DNA from: Protea cynaroides
Taxonomy: Eukaryota > Streptophyta > Magnoliopsida > Proteales > Proteaceae
Assembly (NCBI GenBank): GCA_028583415.1
Contig: CM053276.1
Span: forward strand, 63,469,510-63,533,509
DNA length: 64,000 nt
Direction: 5' to 3'
This document shows, in pieces, positions 11,838 through 22,149 of the stretch. Position numbers and translations under genes: made by a program. The first letter of the stretch is position 1. The number at the start of each line of letters is the position of its first letter. The notes beneath the pieces are model-generated. The model was given only the letters and a program-made list of their open reading frames with translations. It ran no database searches and was not told the DNA's origin.

Positions 11838-12045
11838 CCAGAGATGAGGGCAGGGGCGAGGCCGCCAGCAAGGGTGAGTGAAAGCGAGAGGATAGACAGG
11901 GAAGAGAGAGAGCGTAGGAGAAGGCGGACGGAGGACGTCGATCAGCGGCTTGCAGCAGGAGCTCGGCAGGTGCAGCAAGAGCTCGACAGGGCTAGCCGCT
12001 GGGAAGGGGGTTTGGGGAAATAGGGTTTTGACCGAAGAAGAAAAG
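11838..12045 (-). other. GC-rich putative PURKE leader exon, copy 1
   Basis: A GC-rich island of about 200 bp (GAGCTC and CAGCAG words, CT-rich on the minus strand) in otherwise AT-rich sequence, as expected for a plant transcription start and first exon. A short minus frame (11787-11978) is open but recognisable as nothing. In copy 2 a 103-bp insert splits this island. Position 12045 is also where homology with copy 2 stops. Confidence 0.3.
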
Positions 12046-13583
12046 ATAACGATGTTTACCTTTTTTTATTTACTTTCCTAACGTATGTTTTACTAAACAC
12101 GTACAATTCGTGTATATTATTTTACCAAAAAAACAAGTGTATATTACGGTTAAAAAAAGGATTTTTTTTTTTTTTTTTTTGGGTAAGAACGGTTAAAGAA
12201 AGGATAACCTTCGTGTTTTCCCCTTTTGGTAATTTTTTTAACCTTTTTTTTATTTACTTTTCTAACGTATGTTTTCCTCAACACAATTCATGTATTATAC
12301 TTTTTTTTTTTTTTTTTTGTGAAACTTTTATCATACGATAAGTATGAAATTTGCGAAATTTTCGACTCTCTAGTATTGTTCAGAAAAACTTCTAATACAT
12401 CTCAAAGTTACAATTCGCTCGTATTATACACAAATTTTCTATCTATGGTTGAGTGTCGATTTCATAATTAGTAAATATGTGTATATTGTATTTTTAGCCA
12501 TACAAATACTTTTTCTTTTTACCAAATATTAACATTGAATCGCAAATCTATCCATTTTCTCTGGTAAACGATATTCTACACGTTTAAAACGCTGCATATT
12601 AAACGTTGTGAAATACATTTGAAAATATATTAAAAAAAAGGGGAAATAAACTAAGACACCCCTTTGACAATTGGTTTACTGTACAGAGTAACTACTCTCT
12701 CTTGACAAAAGTTATACGGACTACCCCTGAAACAATGTTTTATAACAGTATAATACACACCGTAAATTTGTGGGCATTAAAAACTGAGGGGAGAAATTCA
12801 AAAAAATTTTTAAGACAATAGTACCGTTACTCATCCGCATCTTTTCAATTTTTTTCTCCGACATCGACAATGATTAAAATCGATTCATTTTCGTTACTTT
12901 TCAGTTCATGATTACTGAGATCGATTTTTTTTTTTTTGGCTCTATTATTCATGGCGACTGATATCGATTCAAACTTGTGGTTTTCCTACATTGGAGAATG
13001 AGTTGCAGTGACAAACAAACTGAGTAACTAGGAGATTATCTTGCTTAGCTCCCTTCTGGATAATCCATGTGTGAACTTGTTATAGACAAAAAAGAAGTAA
13101 AAATCGAAGGACTTTGAGAGGATTTGTTGTATTTTATTTTAACAAAAACTGAGAACGAGATCCAACGGATAAAATACACAACGGAAACAGTTTAAAATCT
13201 CATTTTCTTGACCTGCATTTACTTGTCTTTTGAATTGGTAAAACCGCAAAAATGACATTAGACGAAGGAGATGGCGAGGAAACAATGATCTGTGATGCTT
13301 AAGGTCATTTGTGAGTTCGAATTCAGGATGGTGTGCGCTTTCGTGCTCTCCTCCGCTAAGGCATCGAAGAAAGTTCTATGAGTGATGAAGCTAACCCTTC
13401 CTCAATAAAGAGAACAACACCAGAAAAGAAAACATCACCACCAAAGTACCAACAGAATAGGAAAAACAATGATTTAAACCCAAACTTAAAGGGGAAAAAA
13501 GAGAATTGCCCCAAGTTTCGTTGGCTACTCTGCACTCCAGTAGTACTCCGGCCACAAGTTCTATGGCTTTTGCCACAACAGGT

Positions 13584-13586
<3 letters not shown>
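12046..13586. other. AT-rich upstream sequence, no gene
   Basis: Contains an internal near-duplicate: TTTTTTATTTACTTTCCTAACGTATG-type sequence at about 12061 and again at about 12247, each followed by CACGTACAATTC or its remnant. Poly-T tracts near 12163 and 12301 vary between copies. No coding signal seen. Confidence 0.5.
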
Positions 13587-13680
<94 letters not shown>

Positions 13681-13707
13681 ACACACACACACACACTCAC
13701 ACACACT
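13587..13707. repeat. Compound (TC)n(AC)n microsatellite, copy 1
   Basis: About 22 TC units followed by an AC run with interruptions. Copy 3 (46469-46544) has a shorter array and lacks about 75 bp that follow here. Overlapping open frames are repeat artefacts. Confidence 0.97.
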
Positions 13708-15371
13708 ATCTCTCACCGTCTCTCTCAATCTCTCCATGTTCTTGGGACAGTCTCAAATCCCACTCGTATCATTGCTTGAAAATTACTCACTTTTGTATCC
13801 AAGCACAGGCTTAAGTCAAATAGATTGTGTTCCATCTGGTAGCTCTGATTTGAGCTAGAGCTGAAATTGTGAAGACGCAATTATGCTTTGCTAGTAAAAC
13901 CTAGGTTTCATACCCTGGATCATGTTTGTTGTTACTGAAACTGATCTAGTCGAGTTTAACACGTAAAAGCTGAGTTCACACATGTTAGCCGAGTTCAAGG
14001 ATTGAGAAAACCACAAGGAGGTGGATTGGGTAGGCTAGTGGTCACTCTGATGATTAAGTCAGTTCACAAAACAAGCAGTATGAAGCAAAGTAAGAATTAA
14101 AGCTTCTTAAGAGAGTAGGGTAAGGTTTGAGTATATACTGAGTGTAAAATTGTTTGTTCTTGTAACTTCAAGTGAACATGTATATATATATGTGAAACTG
14201 TTCACTTGTGGAGATGTCCAGATTACCCTCACGATGATTAAGAAAACTGGCGATAAGTGATGTTGGAGTAGTGACCGATATGTTGCCTTAAATGTTGATC
14301 CTATGGTTGTCATAGATTCAAATGCTAGTTCACCACCCACAAATTACTCCCTTTTCCTTGGGAGTAACCAGGATGTGTCAGTTAGCGAGTTGTTCCCTTA
14401 ATTGCAGGAGAACAATTTGGATTGCTTGCCAATCATCATGCATTTGCCACGTGGAGGGTTAACTCTTAAACAGTGGACACATGTTAAAACACGTGAACCA
14501 GTATAAAACTAGGCACGTGTCATTCTTCTATTGGATGAGGGAATATGGTATCCACTGTTGCCCCTCGCTTCTTTGGATTTGTAGAATCTAAGGAAGCAAC
14601 TTGATATCGAATTCGACCGTAACCACTAGCCGAGTTGAATTGCAACAATGCTAGTCATCTCGTTTGGATCCTCAACCACAAGACAAGTCTTGGACATACT
14701 TTGAGAGTACATTCACCAATTTCCCTGACTTCTAATGATTTACGCAAGTCGTCTAACTATACTTGTAGTGTATGATTCTGATTTGAGGTCGGTTAGAATA
14801 CTAATGCCTTCGACTTGAACCATGCAATGACGGTTGCTTTTTGAAAAATCAAAAAGGCTGTCAGGATCTCGGATTTTTTGGGTATCCAAGGCCTGAATTT
14901 AATGCTGATCCAAAATGCCAAGCGATGGGGAGAGGCCACATGTATAGTAAAGGTCTCTACCCATAAAGCAATGAATTAATGTCCAAAACCCAAGGACACA
15001 TGGTCATGTCATTATGAGCAAGCCGTTGTAAACTGAGGGCTTTGAATTTGCAGCCAATCATTGGCTTTCTTTCAAACTCGTATACACCGTCAAATTGAAA
15101 ATCGCAATCATCCAAGTCGATTTGACAGCTTTTCATGATCGTTTCGGATTTCAAAACACATTGAATCTGACGAGTCTTGCCCATTGGGAACTTTATAAAA
15201 GCTTGGATTTGGGGGCTTCATTTCTTCATCTTCAAGTATCTTCTTCTTCTTGTAGTTAAAGCTGCCGATTTTCTTCTGCAACTTTACAAATCTTTGAACT
15301 TCTTAGCCTGAAAATATAGTAAGTTTCCTATCTTCTTGATTTAGTTGTATCCTTCTTAGTTTTCTTCCATT
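13708..15371 (+). other. Probable leader/LTR part of a degraded gypsy-type element, copy 1
   Basis: Non-coding sequence ending in a TATA-like CTTTATAAAAGC at about 15191, then a CTTCTT-rich leader and the ATG at 15372. The layout (TATA, pyrimidine-rich leader, ORF) suggests the promoter of the element whose ORF starts at 15372. No LTR boundary could be fixed. Confidence 0.35.
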
Positions 15372-15613
15372 ATGGCTTCTAGAAGTGGTAGTGAGAACCT
15401 AGAGTTAGGGTTTCTTATTATCACCATTGTCGGTAAAGGTAGAAAAAGGCGGGAATTACCTTGTGTCACCTTAGTAATAAAGAACCCATATAACCTTCCC
15501 ACAACGGTTATGTATGCTACTCCTTTGTAGCATGAGTTTGCTTGTGCTACGTCTCGATATGATTTGTTCCAAGTCGAAGCTTGTAACAGATTATCTGATT
15601 CCTGAGAGGTACC
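15372..15613 (+). pseudogene. Start of a Transposase_28-like ORF, copy 1, cut by LTR A
   Basis: Begins MASRSGSENLELG and reads about 50 codons to an in-frame TAG at about 15528. The frame then continues to 15613, where LTR A is inserted. Copy 3 has the same start (48139) and, across solo LTR E, resumes at 54449 with VYQEMLVFGFRLPL, which resembles the 'putative gypsy type transposon' (Transposase_28) family. The family name therefore comes from the copy 3 continuation and is inferred for this fragment. Confidence 0.45.
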
Positions 15614-15888
15614 TGTCACACCCCAATTCTGCACTATTCATAATGGTGTGATGAACCGCTAACAAACCAACGATTCAACCAGGATCTCAAGTAGGCTATA
15701 TCCGTGTTATCTAAACTCCATACATCCACATAAATAATCAGAGGAAATTAAATAAATGGCGGAAGTCTTATAATAAAATGAACTGAGAATCTATTGTGAT
15801 ATCAATATTTAAATAACAAATTATTCTGTATCATAAATAAATATCAAATACATGTCTTTAATAGATCCAAATAAATAAAACAAAAAAT

Positions 15889-16022
15889 CTAATCGAATAC
15901 ACATGAGTTGCACTCGCAAGAGATGTCATGTGTATCCACTTCATCTTCAGCTACCATCGCTACTACGTTCCCGTACGCTGGAGCATTTAAATAATCTTCA
16001 ACAGTACAACCTGCATCATCAA
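15889..16022 (-). CDS. Conserved short frame in LTR A, ends HDISCECNSCVFD
   Basis: After an AG acceptor-like site (minus strand ATTTTAG at about 16023) a frame runs about 43 codons to a TAG at 15889. The matching frames in LTR B (50774-50905) and LTR F (56891-57030) align codon by codon without gaps from the Ala-Gly near the start to the last Cys. Shared positions include AG, VE, A, HD and CECxxC, VF. Differences are often at third codon positions. In this LTR the frame is also open upstream to a Met at 16107. The function is unknown: a Cys-rich tail of a spliced LTR-encoded product is my inference. Confidence 0.4.
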
Positions 16023-16199
16023 CTAAAATATTCGACGTCGAAAAGGGTGAGCAAACATCACGACTCAGTGAGCAAACAAGACAATGCAACAATACATATG
16101 CATGCAATCAATTCATATCTTTGGTCTGATTTTACGTTTGCACTGTGCTATAGAAAAGATAGGTGGCCGCCGCACCTCTATGCACGAGAGTGTGGATAC

Positions 16200-16862
16200 T
16201 AAGGGTGTCAAAACTGGGCCCGGCCCGGTAGCATGGACCGAGCCAGCCCGATATAACCCGAACCCAGCCCGGACCGAGCCTTAATGGACAGGTTTTGGTC
16301 TGAGCTTGTAAAGCCCGACACCGTTTCAGCCCAAACCGAAACCAAACCGGACCGATCCGTTAAGAAGCCCGAATTAGCCCAAACCGATAAAACCCAACCC
16401 GAACACCGGTAAGGTCCGTTCGAACCCAATTTCTTAATTTTAATGGTTTTAAATTTTAATAGATTGTGTTACACTATTAGAGTTCACTTCATGATCTAGA
16501 AGACTATGTGAATCTATTGTTGAAAAGATTATGTTAATTGTTATAGTTTATTAAATTACATACATATGGAAGGAATAATGTTAATTTTATAGATAGAAAT
16601 AATAAAATAGGCTATAGAGTTTACATATAAAAGGGACCCGATAAGCCCGATAAACCCGATCCGGACCGAACCAACCCGAAATCACCTCAATAAACCCAGC
16701 CCGATATCAAACCGACACCGGACCAGCCCGTTACTTATTGTGTCCAGCGCAGCCCACCCCAGTCCGAACTCTTAATGGACATGTTTTGGGCTGGGCTTAT
16801 AAAACCCGACACCGATTCAGCCCAGACCAAAACCGGCCCAGACCGGCCCGTTGACACCCTTA
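16200..16862. mobile_element. hAT-type MITE nested in LTR A
   Basis: A 663-bp element has terminal inverted repeats TAAGGGTGTCAA/TTGACACCCTTA and is flanked by a perfect 8-bp duplication GTGGATAC (16192-16199 and 16863-16870), the hAT signature. It has no transposase. The interior is rich in CCCGAACC/AGCCCGA words on the ends and has an AT-rich centre (16430-16630). Open frames inside it are fortuitous. LTR B lacks it, so it inserted after the two LTRs diverged. Confidence 0.93.
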
Positions 16863-17626
16863 GTGGATACGTCCGATGACTCTCACCGTCGCCCACAGCA
16901 CCCAAATGAACATTATACAACGAAGGTCACATTTATCGATGCACAACTCCATACAAACAAATGAACCCCTGATGGCTAGGGCTGCAAACGGGGCTCGCTA
17001 CTAACCAATCCTAATGTCAAACAATGTATCCAAGGCCTCACCCCAGCATCCCTCAGAGCACCCGTAGAGATAGAGCTAAGGCCCCCCGATAGAGTATAGG
17101 ACTCAAGGACCGAGACCCTCCTTGATGCCCTACGTTGCAATAGTTCTGCTAAGGTAATGGCGATACGACGATGCTAATGCACAAGACTTGAGTCAAAGAT
17201 AAAGCTAAAGTGTCCGGATCAAACACCGCATAACACCTCCCCTAATGCCCAACTCGCATCAAGCACACTAACCACACACAAACATTCACATACTTATTCC
17301 TAGCATCAAATCATCACCATTATGTTATAAGTGAACAAGTTAAATATGCATGAACAATAATAGCAGGAATATTGTATGACATGTTGTATGCACATAACAA
17401 TCATATTCGCATAGAATCACGCATAGTATTGGACTCAAGAAAATAAAAATAGTTTATTATTAACCAACTAGTTTAGGTCTTGTTCCCTCACCTTAGTTTG
17501 TTATTAGATCATCTTCAAAGCTTTAGAATCACCTTTATACTGTTATTATATTGCTAGAAGACCTAACAAAGTCGATAGAATTTAATTAGAATTAATTCTG
17601 AATTTAAAAACCATTCTGTTAACTGA

Positions 17627-17765
17627 GGGTCGGAGGTAGGGTCGGAGTCATGATCGACCCTGGGTGCGATCCTCCCCAATCTGGACTTCCCGAACACTGA
17701 GGGTCGATACTCAGGATCACATAGGGTCGGATGGTCATCGACCCTCTGTGCGACCCTCGGTGTAT
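17627..17765. promoter_or_regulatory. Inverted-word cluster downstream of LTR A promoter
   Basis: Repeated words of the form AGGGTCGGA/GAGGGTCGAT alternate with their complements ATCGACCCT and GCGACCCTC. The same words make up the second cluster at 18254-18385, on the other side of the TATA-like box. Confidence 0.6.
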
Positions 17766-18160
17766 TTTGGTCAATTTCCTTCCTTTTAATCCATTCTTAG
17801 TGTTTGGGGTCCTATGGCTTGCTCCTACATTCCATTCAACATTCATTCTATGGTCTAGAACCATGAATCATCCACCTAGATAGCTTTCATTAAATCTCCC
17901 ATGATTTTCCATGAAAACCTAACCATGGGTTGATGGTTTGGGTTTCTCCGAGATCATACTCTCCTCATTACCTAACCTAAGGTCTGTAGAAACTCATGGA
18001 ATTAGTATCCATACCTGAGAAGATTACTCCTTCTCTGCAACTCTTCTCCTTTTTGCTTTCTTCTTTTCCTTGTTTCTCTTCTTCTCCTTTTCCTTCTCTT
18101 CCCTTTCTCTCAATTCAATTAGGGTTGTAAAAGGAGTGAAAGAGGCTTAGGGACGTCCTT

Positions 18161-18170
18161 TAAATAGAGT
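18161..18170 (-). promoter_or_regulatory. TATA-like box and start region of LTR A
   Basis: Minus strand reads CTCTATTTAAAGGACGTCCC then TAAGCCTCTTTCACTCC. LTRs B (near 49325) and C (near 55285) have the same block GGATGTCCCTTAGCCTCTTT-like directly after TATAAATA or TATATAAA. This supports a shared core promoter. Confidence 0.6.
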
Positions 18171-18253
18171 AGAAACATCCTAAAATAAGTCCCTTTGAGA
18201 TTAGGAAAGAATCCAAATCGAAAATTAGGAAATTTCTTAATTTCAGTCTCGAC

Positions 18254-18385
18254 GGCAACGGAGGGTCGATGGGTGGGTCGATGGGATGTTCCTAAGATGT
18301 CCGACCCTCCCTGTAAAACAGAGGGTCTGATTTTCTATTTTGGGGGGTCCGACCCTCCTTAGCTGGGTATGCGACCCTCCCCTTA
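18254..18385. promoter_or_regulatory. Inverted-word cluster upstream of LTR A promoter
   Basis: Contains GGGTCGATGGGTGGGTCGAT, later TCCGACCCTCC twice and GCGACCCTCC. It lies on the U3 side of the TATA-like box, so the two clusters bracket the promoter. Confidence 0.6.
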
Positions 18386-18432
18386 AATTGAGTGTTTTAG
18401 GGTCGATTTGATACCTGGGATCTCGATCTCCT

Positions 18433-21400
18433 TCAAGCCCTTGGTCCATTTGACTCGACCATGATGGGTAAACCTGGTTCAAGGAGATAAGACCGGGTTA
18501 GATTGACACGGGTCTTACAACTCCCCCTACTTATAAAAATTTTGTCCTCGAAATTGTACGTACCTTCTGAATCAAATAAGTGAGGGTATTGCTTTCGCAT
18601 AGCATTTTCTTCTTCCCATGTAATTTCTTTCATATCTCTACTTTTTCAGGTGACCTTAACATAGTAGATATCTCGATTGCGTAGTCGTTGAACCTTTCGG
18701 CTAGTGATTTCAGTTGGTGTTACTTTGAATGTCAAATCATCAGTCAATTCCGGTAAATCTACTGTCAACACGTGCGTTGGATCCTTGACATACTTCTTCA
18801 ATAGGGAAATATGAAATACGTTATGCACACTTGACATAGATGGTGGTAGTGCTAACTGATAAGTCACTTTCCCACGCTTAGCTAAAATCTCATACGGCCC
18901 GACATATCTTGGACTTAGTTTCCCTTTCTGTCCGAACCTTTTCAATCCTCGCATAGGCGATACCTTCAAAAATACTTTATCACCTATAGCGAACTCAAGA
19001 TCTCTGCGTCGAGTATCTGCATACTGCTTCTGACGGTTCTGAGTTGTTCTCACTCTTTCCTTGATAATGTCGACCACTCGACAAGTCTCTTCAACAAATT
19101 CAGGTCCAACAATACTACATTCTCCAACTTCATTCCAAAATAAAGGAGTTCGACACTTCCTGCCATACAGTGCTTCATAGGGTGACATCCGTATAGTAGC
19201 CTGATAGCTATTGTTATAAGTGAACTCGATCAGTGGTAATCTTTCATCCCATGATCCCTTGAAGTCAATTACACATGCTCGTAGTATATCTTCTAGAATC
19301 TGGATTGTACGCTCTGACTGTCCATCTGTCTGTGGGTGGAATGCAGTACTGAACTTCAATGTTGTACCCATAGCCTTTTGCAATCCCTCCCAAAACTTGG
19401 AAGTAAATCGTGGATCTCTATCGGACACAATGCTCTCTGGTACACCGTGTAATTGAACAATATTATCCACATACAGCTTTGCTAACCTTTCCAGTGTATA
19501 CTGAGGTCGTATCGGTATGAAGCGAGCTGTTTTAGTCAGACGATCTACAATCACCCAAACTGCGTCAACTGCTCGAGGAGTCAGTGGTAACCCCGTGACG
19601 AAGTCCATAGTGATGCAGTCCCATTTTCATACTGGTTCCGATAACGGCTGTAACAGTCCTGCGGGTCTTTGTCGTTCAGCCTTTACTTTCTGACAATTTA
19701 GGCATTGAGACACGAACTTAGCTACATCTGCTTTCATTCCTCTCCACCAATATAGTTTCTTTAGATCATGATACATTTTTGTACTTCCAGGATGTATCGA
19801 ATAGATGGTGATATGGGCTTCTTTCATCAGTCGGTGTCTAATGTCCACACTTTTTATTTCAGGTACACATATTCTTCCTTTGTATTTCAGTACTTTCTCT
19901 TCGTCCAAGGTGAACTCAGGATTAGTTCTACCTTTCTCGATATCTTCTTGTACTGTTCTCAGATAAGGATCTGATTTGATAGCTGTCTTCACTTCATCCA
20001 TTAAATCCGGTATAATTTTCAATGCAGTGAACATGTTTGAAAATCGATGAATAAACCCTTGGTTGGTTAATCCATCCGTTGTATCTATCACATACTACTC
20101 CTTACCGTGATTGAATACCATTCCGGTAGTACACATTGCTGCGGTTGTACTAACCTCTCCTTGAGATTTTATCATTGCATTTCTGCCCAACGCATCCGCT
20201 ACTACGTTCGCTTTCCCCGGATGATACTGAATATCACAATCATAGTCCTTCAATAGTTCCAGCCATCTTCTTTGTCTCATATTCAGTTCTTTCTGATTAA
20301 ATAAATAAGTAAGACTTTTATGGTCCGACTTAATCTGAAATTTCTCTCCGTATAGGTAATGTCTCCATATCTTGACAGCATGTACTACTGCCGCTAACTC
20401 CAGATCATGAGTGGGATAATTTTTCTCATGTACCTTTAACTGTCTTGAAGCATAAGCAATCACTTGCTCTCCTTGCATAAGCACACATCCTAATCCCAGT
20501 CCTGACGCATCAATGTATAAGGTAAATGTCTGTCCTGGAACAGGAATAATCAAAATCGGAGCGGATATCAATCTGTCTTCAATGTCTGGAAGCTCTTCTC
20601 ACATTTATCCGTCCACACAAACTTTTCACCTTTCTTAGTCAGACTAGTGAGAGGTACAACAATCCGGGAATAGTCTTCCACGAATCTCCGATAATAACCT
20701 GCGAGACCCAGAAAACTTATGATTTCTAAAACGCTCTTTGGTGCTTCATACTTTACAATAGCCTCAATCTTACTAGGGTCCACTTTGATTCCTTCAGCAG
20801 ATACTACATGGCCTAGGAAGGCGACTTCACTTAGTCAAAACTCACACTTTGAAAATTTGACATACAGCTTCTCTTTCCTTAAACGCTGTAGGGCGGCGTT
20901 TAGGTTCTTGATATGGGTTTCCTTGTCCTTAGAGTATACCAATATATCATCAATAAATACTATAACCGACGTATCCAACATATCCTGGAAAACCCGATTC
21001 ATAAGCTCCATGAAAGTTGCTGGGGCGTTTGTTAGTCTGAAAGACATGACCAAGAACTCATAATGTCCATATCTAGTCCTGAAAGCTATCTTAGGAATAT
21101 CACCTTCTTTAATCTTCAACTGATGATAGTCCGATCGAAGATCGATCTTAGAAAATACTTTTGCTCCTTGCAACTGATCGAACAAGTCATCGATCCGAGG
21201 TAGTGGATATCGATTCTTGATTGTCAGTTTATTCAACTCCCGATAGTCGATACATAATCGAACGCTTCCGTCCTTCTTCTTTACGAATAATACCGGTGCT
21301 CCCCATGGTGATATACTGGGTCGAATATAACCCTTGTCCAGTAGTTCCTGTAGTTGCACTTTCAATTCCTTCAGTTCAGTAGGAGCCATTCTATAAGGTG

Positions 21401-22012
21401 CTTTTGATACTGGTGCGGCTCCAGGTATAAGGTCTATCACAAACTCGGTAGCTCTGTCGGGTGGTAATCCTGGTAGTTTCTCCGAAAATACGTCGGGATA
21501 GTCCCGCACGACATCAATATCTTCCATTCGTAGTGCTTCCTTGGTTAGGTCGACCACTGATACTAGATACCCGACTGCCCCCTTCTCAAGGCACTTCTTA
21601 GCCTTCAGTGCTGAGAGTATAAGCTTGCGTCTACGGGGAAGTTTGGTTCCCGAAAAACTGAATTCTGCTCCTTCTTTGTCTTTAAATGTTAGCTTCTTTT
21701 CGGCGCATGATAAGTTTGCAGAATGCCGAGCTAACCAGTCCATTCCCAAGATGACGTCAAAATCTACCATCTCAAGTTGAATCAATGTTGCATCTAAGGT
21801 GTTTTCGCCAATGAGAACTGGACATGGTCCATAACCTTTCTCTAATTCCACTTCTAACCCCATAGGTGACCGTACAAGTAGTTTGTAGTCCAATGTTTTG
21901 ATGGGTAAATTCAACTTCTTTCCGAATGACACGGATATAAAGGAATGAGTAGCTCCTGAATCAAAGAGTACTCTGGCGGATACGCCATTTATAGGTACGA
22001 TACCTGTGATTT
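18433..22012 (-). pseudogene. Element A pol: protease, RT, RNase H, integrase, chromodomain
   Basis: In minus-strand order: aspartic protease motif DSGATHSF at about 21940-21963; reverse transcriptase in 20835-21932, with the catalytic FIDDILVYS kept but DLRSDYHQ where DLRSGYHQ is usual; RNase H in 20095-20571, with LYIDASG, HDLELAA and SDHKSLTYL; integrase with its HHCC finger in 19627-20091 and the catalytic core in 18646-19608 (SDRDPRF, DGQSERTI); and a chromodomain-like tail read past a stop to WEEENAM at about 18600. Breaks include a stop after KCEF at 20835, frameshifts near 20570, stops at 20092 and 19627, and a stop at 18646 inside the chromodomain. Two of the stops replace a Trp codon. 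No functional product is expected. Confidence 0.93.
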
Positions 22013-22149
22013 ATTTTACTTAGTCTACATGCTCATACAATGTAATTACAACTTAAAAGGTTTCAGTCATACCTGTAACCACATCGGGTGATGCGGCAGC
22101 ATCCTCGGATGTAACAACATACACTCGTCCTTGATGTTGTGGCTTCCGG

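Larger units (their letters stand above)
1..15613. repeat. Segmental duplication, copy 1
   Basis: This block is collinear and nearly identical with 32860-48436 (position 1 matches 32860). Its 5.8-12.0 kb part matches 24645-31729 a third time. Differences are small indels, microsatellite lengths and scattered substitutions. The left edge lies outside the window. The right edge is the insertion point of LTR A after GTACC. Copy 3 continues 57 bp further before its own LTR insertion. At several sites copies 2 and 3 agree against copy 1, for example the codon for residue 408 of PURKE (Pro in copy 1, Thr in copies 2 and 3), so 2 and 3 look like the closer pair. Confidence 0.95.
15614..18519 (-). 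repeat. 3' LTR of element A
   Basis: On the plus strand it starts TGTCACACCCC and ends GGGTCTTACA, so the LTR runs TGTAAGACCC...GGGGTGTGACA on the minus strand. It is 2906 bp long, or 2235 bp after removing the nested hAT MITE and its 8-bp duplication. That closely matches the 2228 bp of solo LTR B. It contains a TATA-like box, two inverted-word clusters and the conserved short frame described separately. The terminal GGTTCATCACACCATT region aligns with the end of LTR B. Confidence 0.92.

Noticed and set aside
11787..11978. Minus-strand frame as PURKE transit peptide exon
   Set aside because: It does not join in frame with the PURKE ORF, which has its own start and leader. It is kept only as possible non-coding leader exon.
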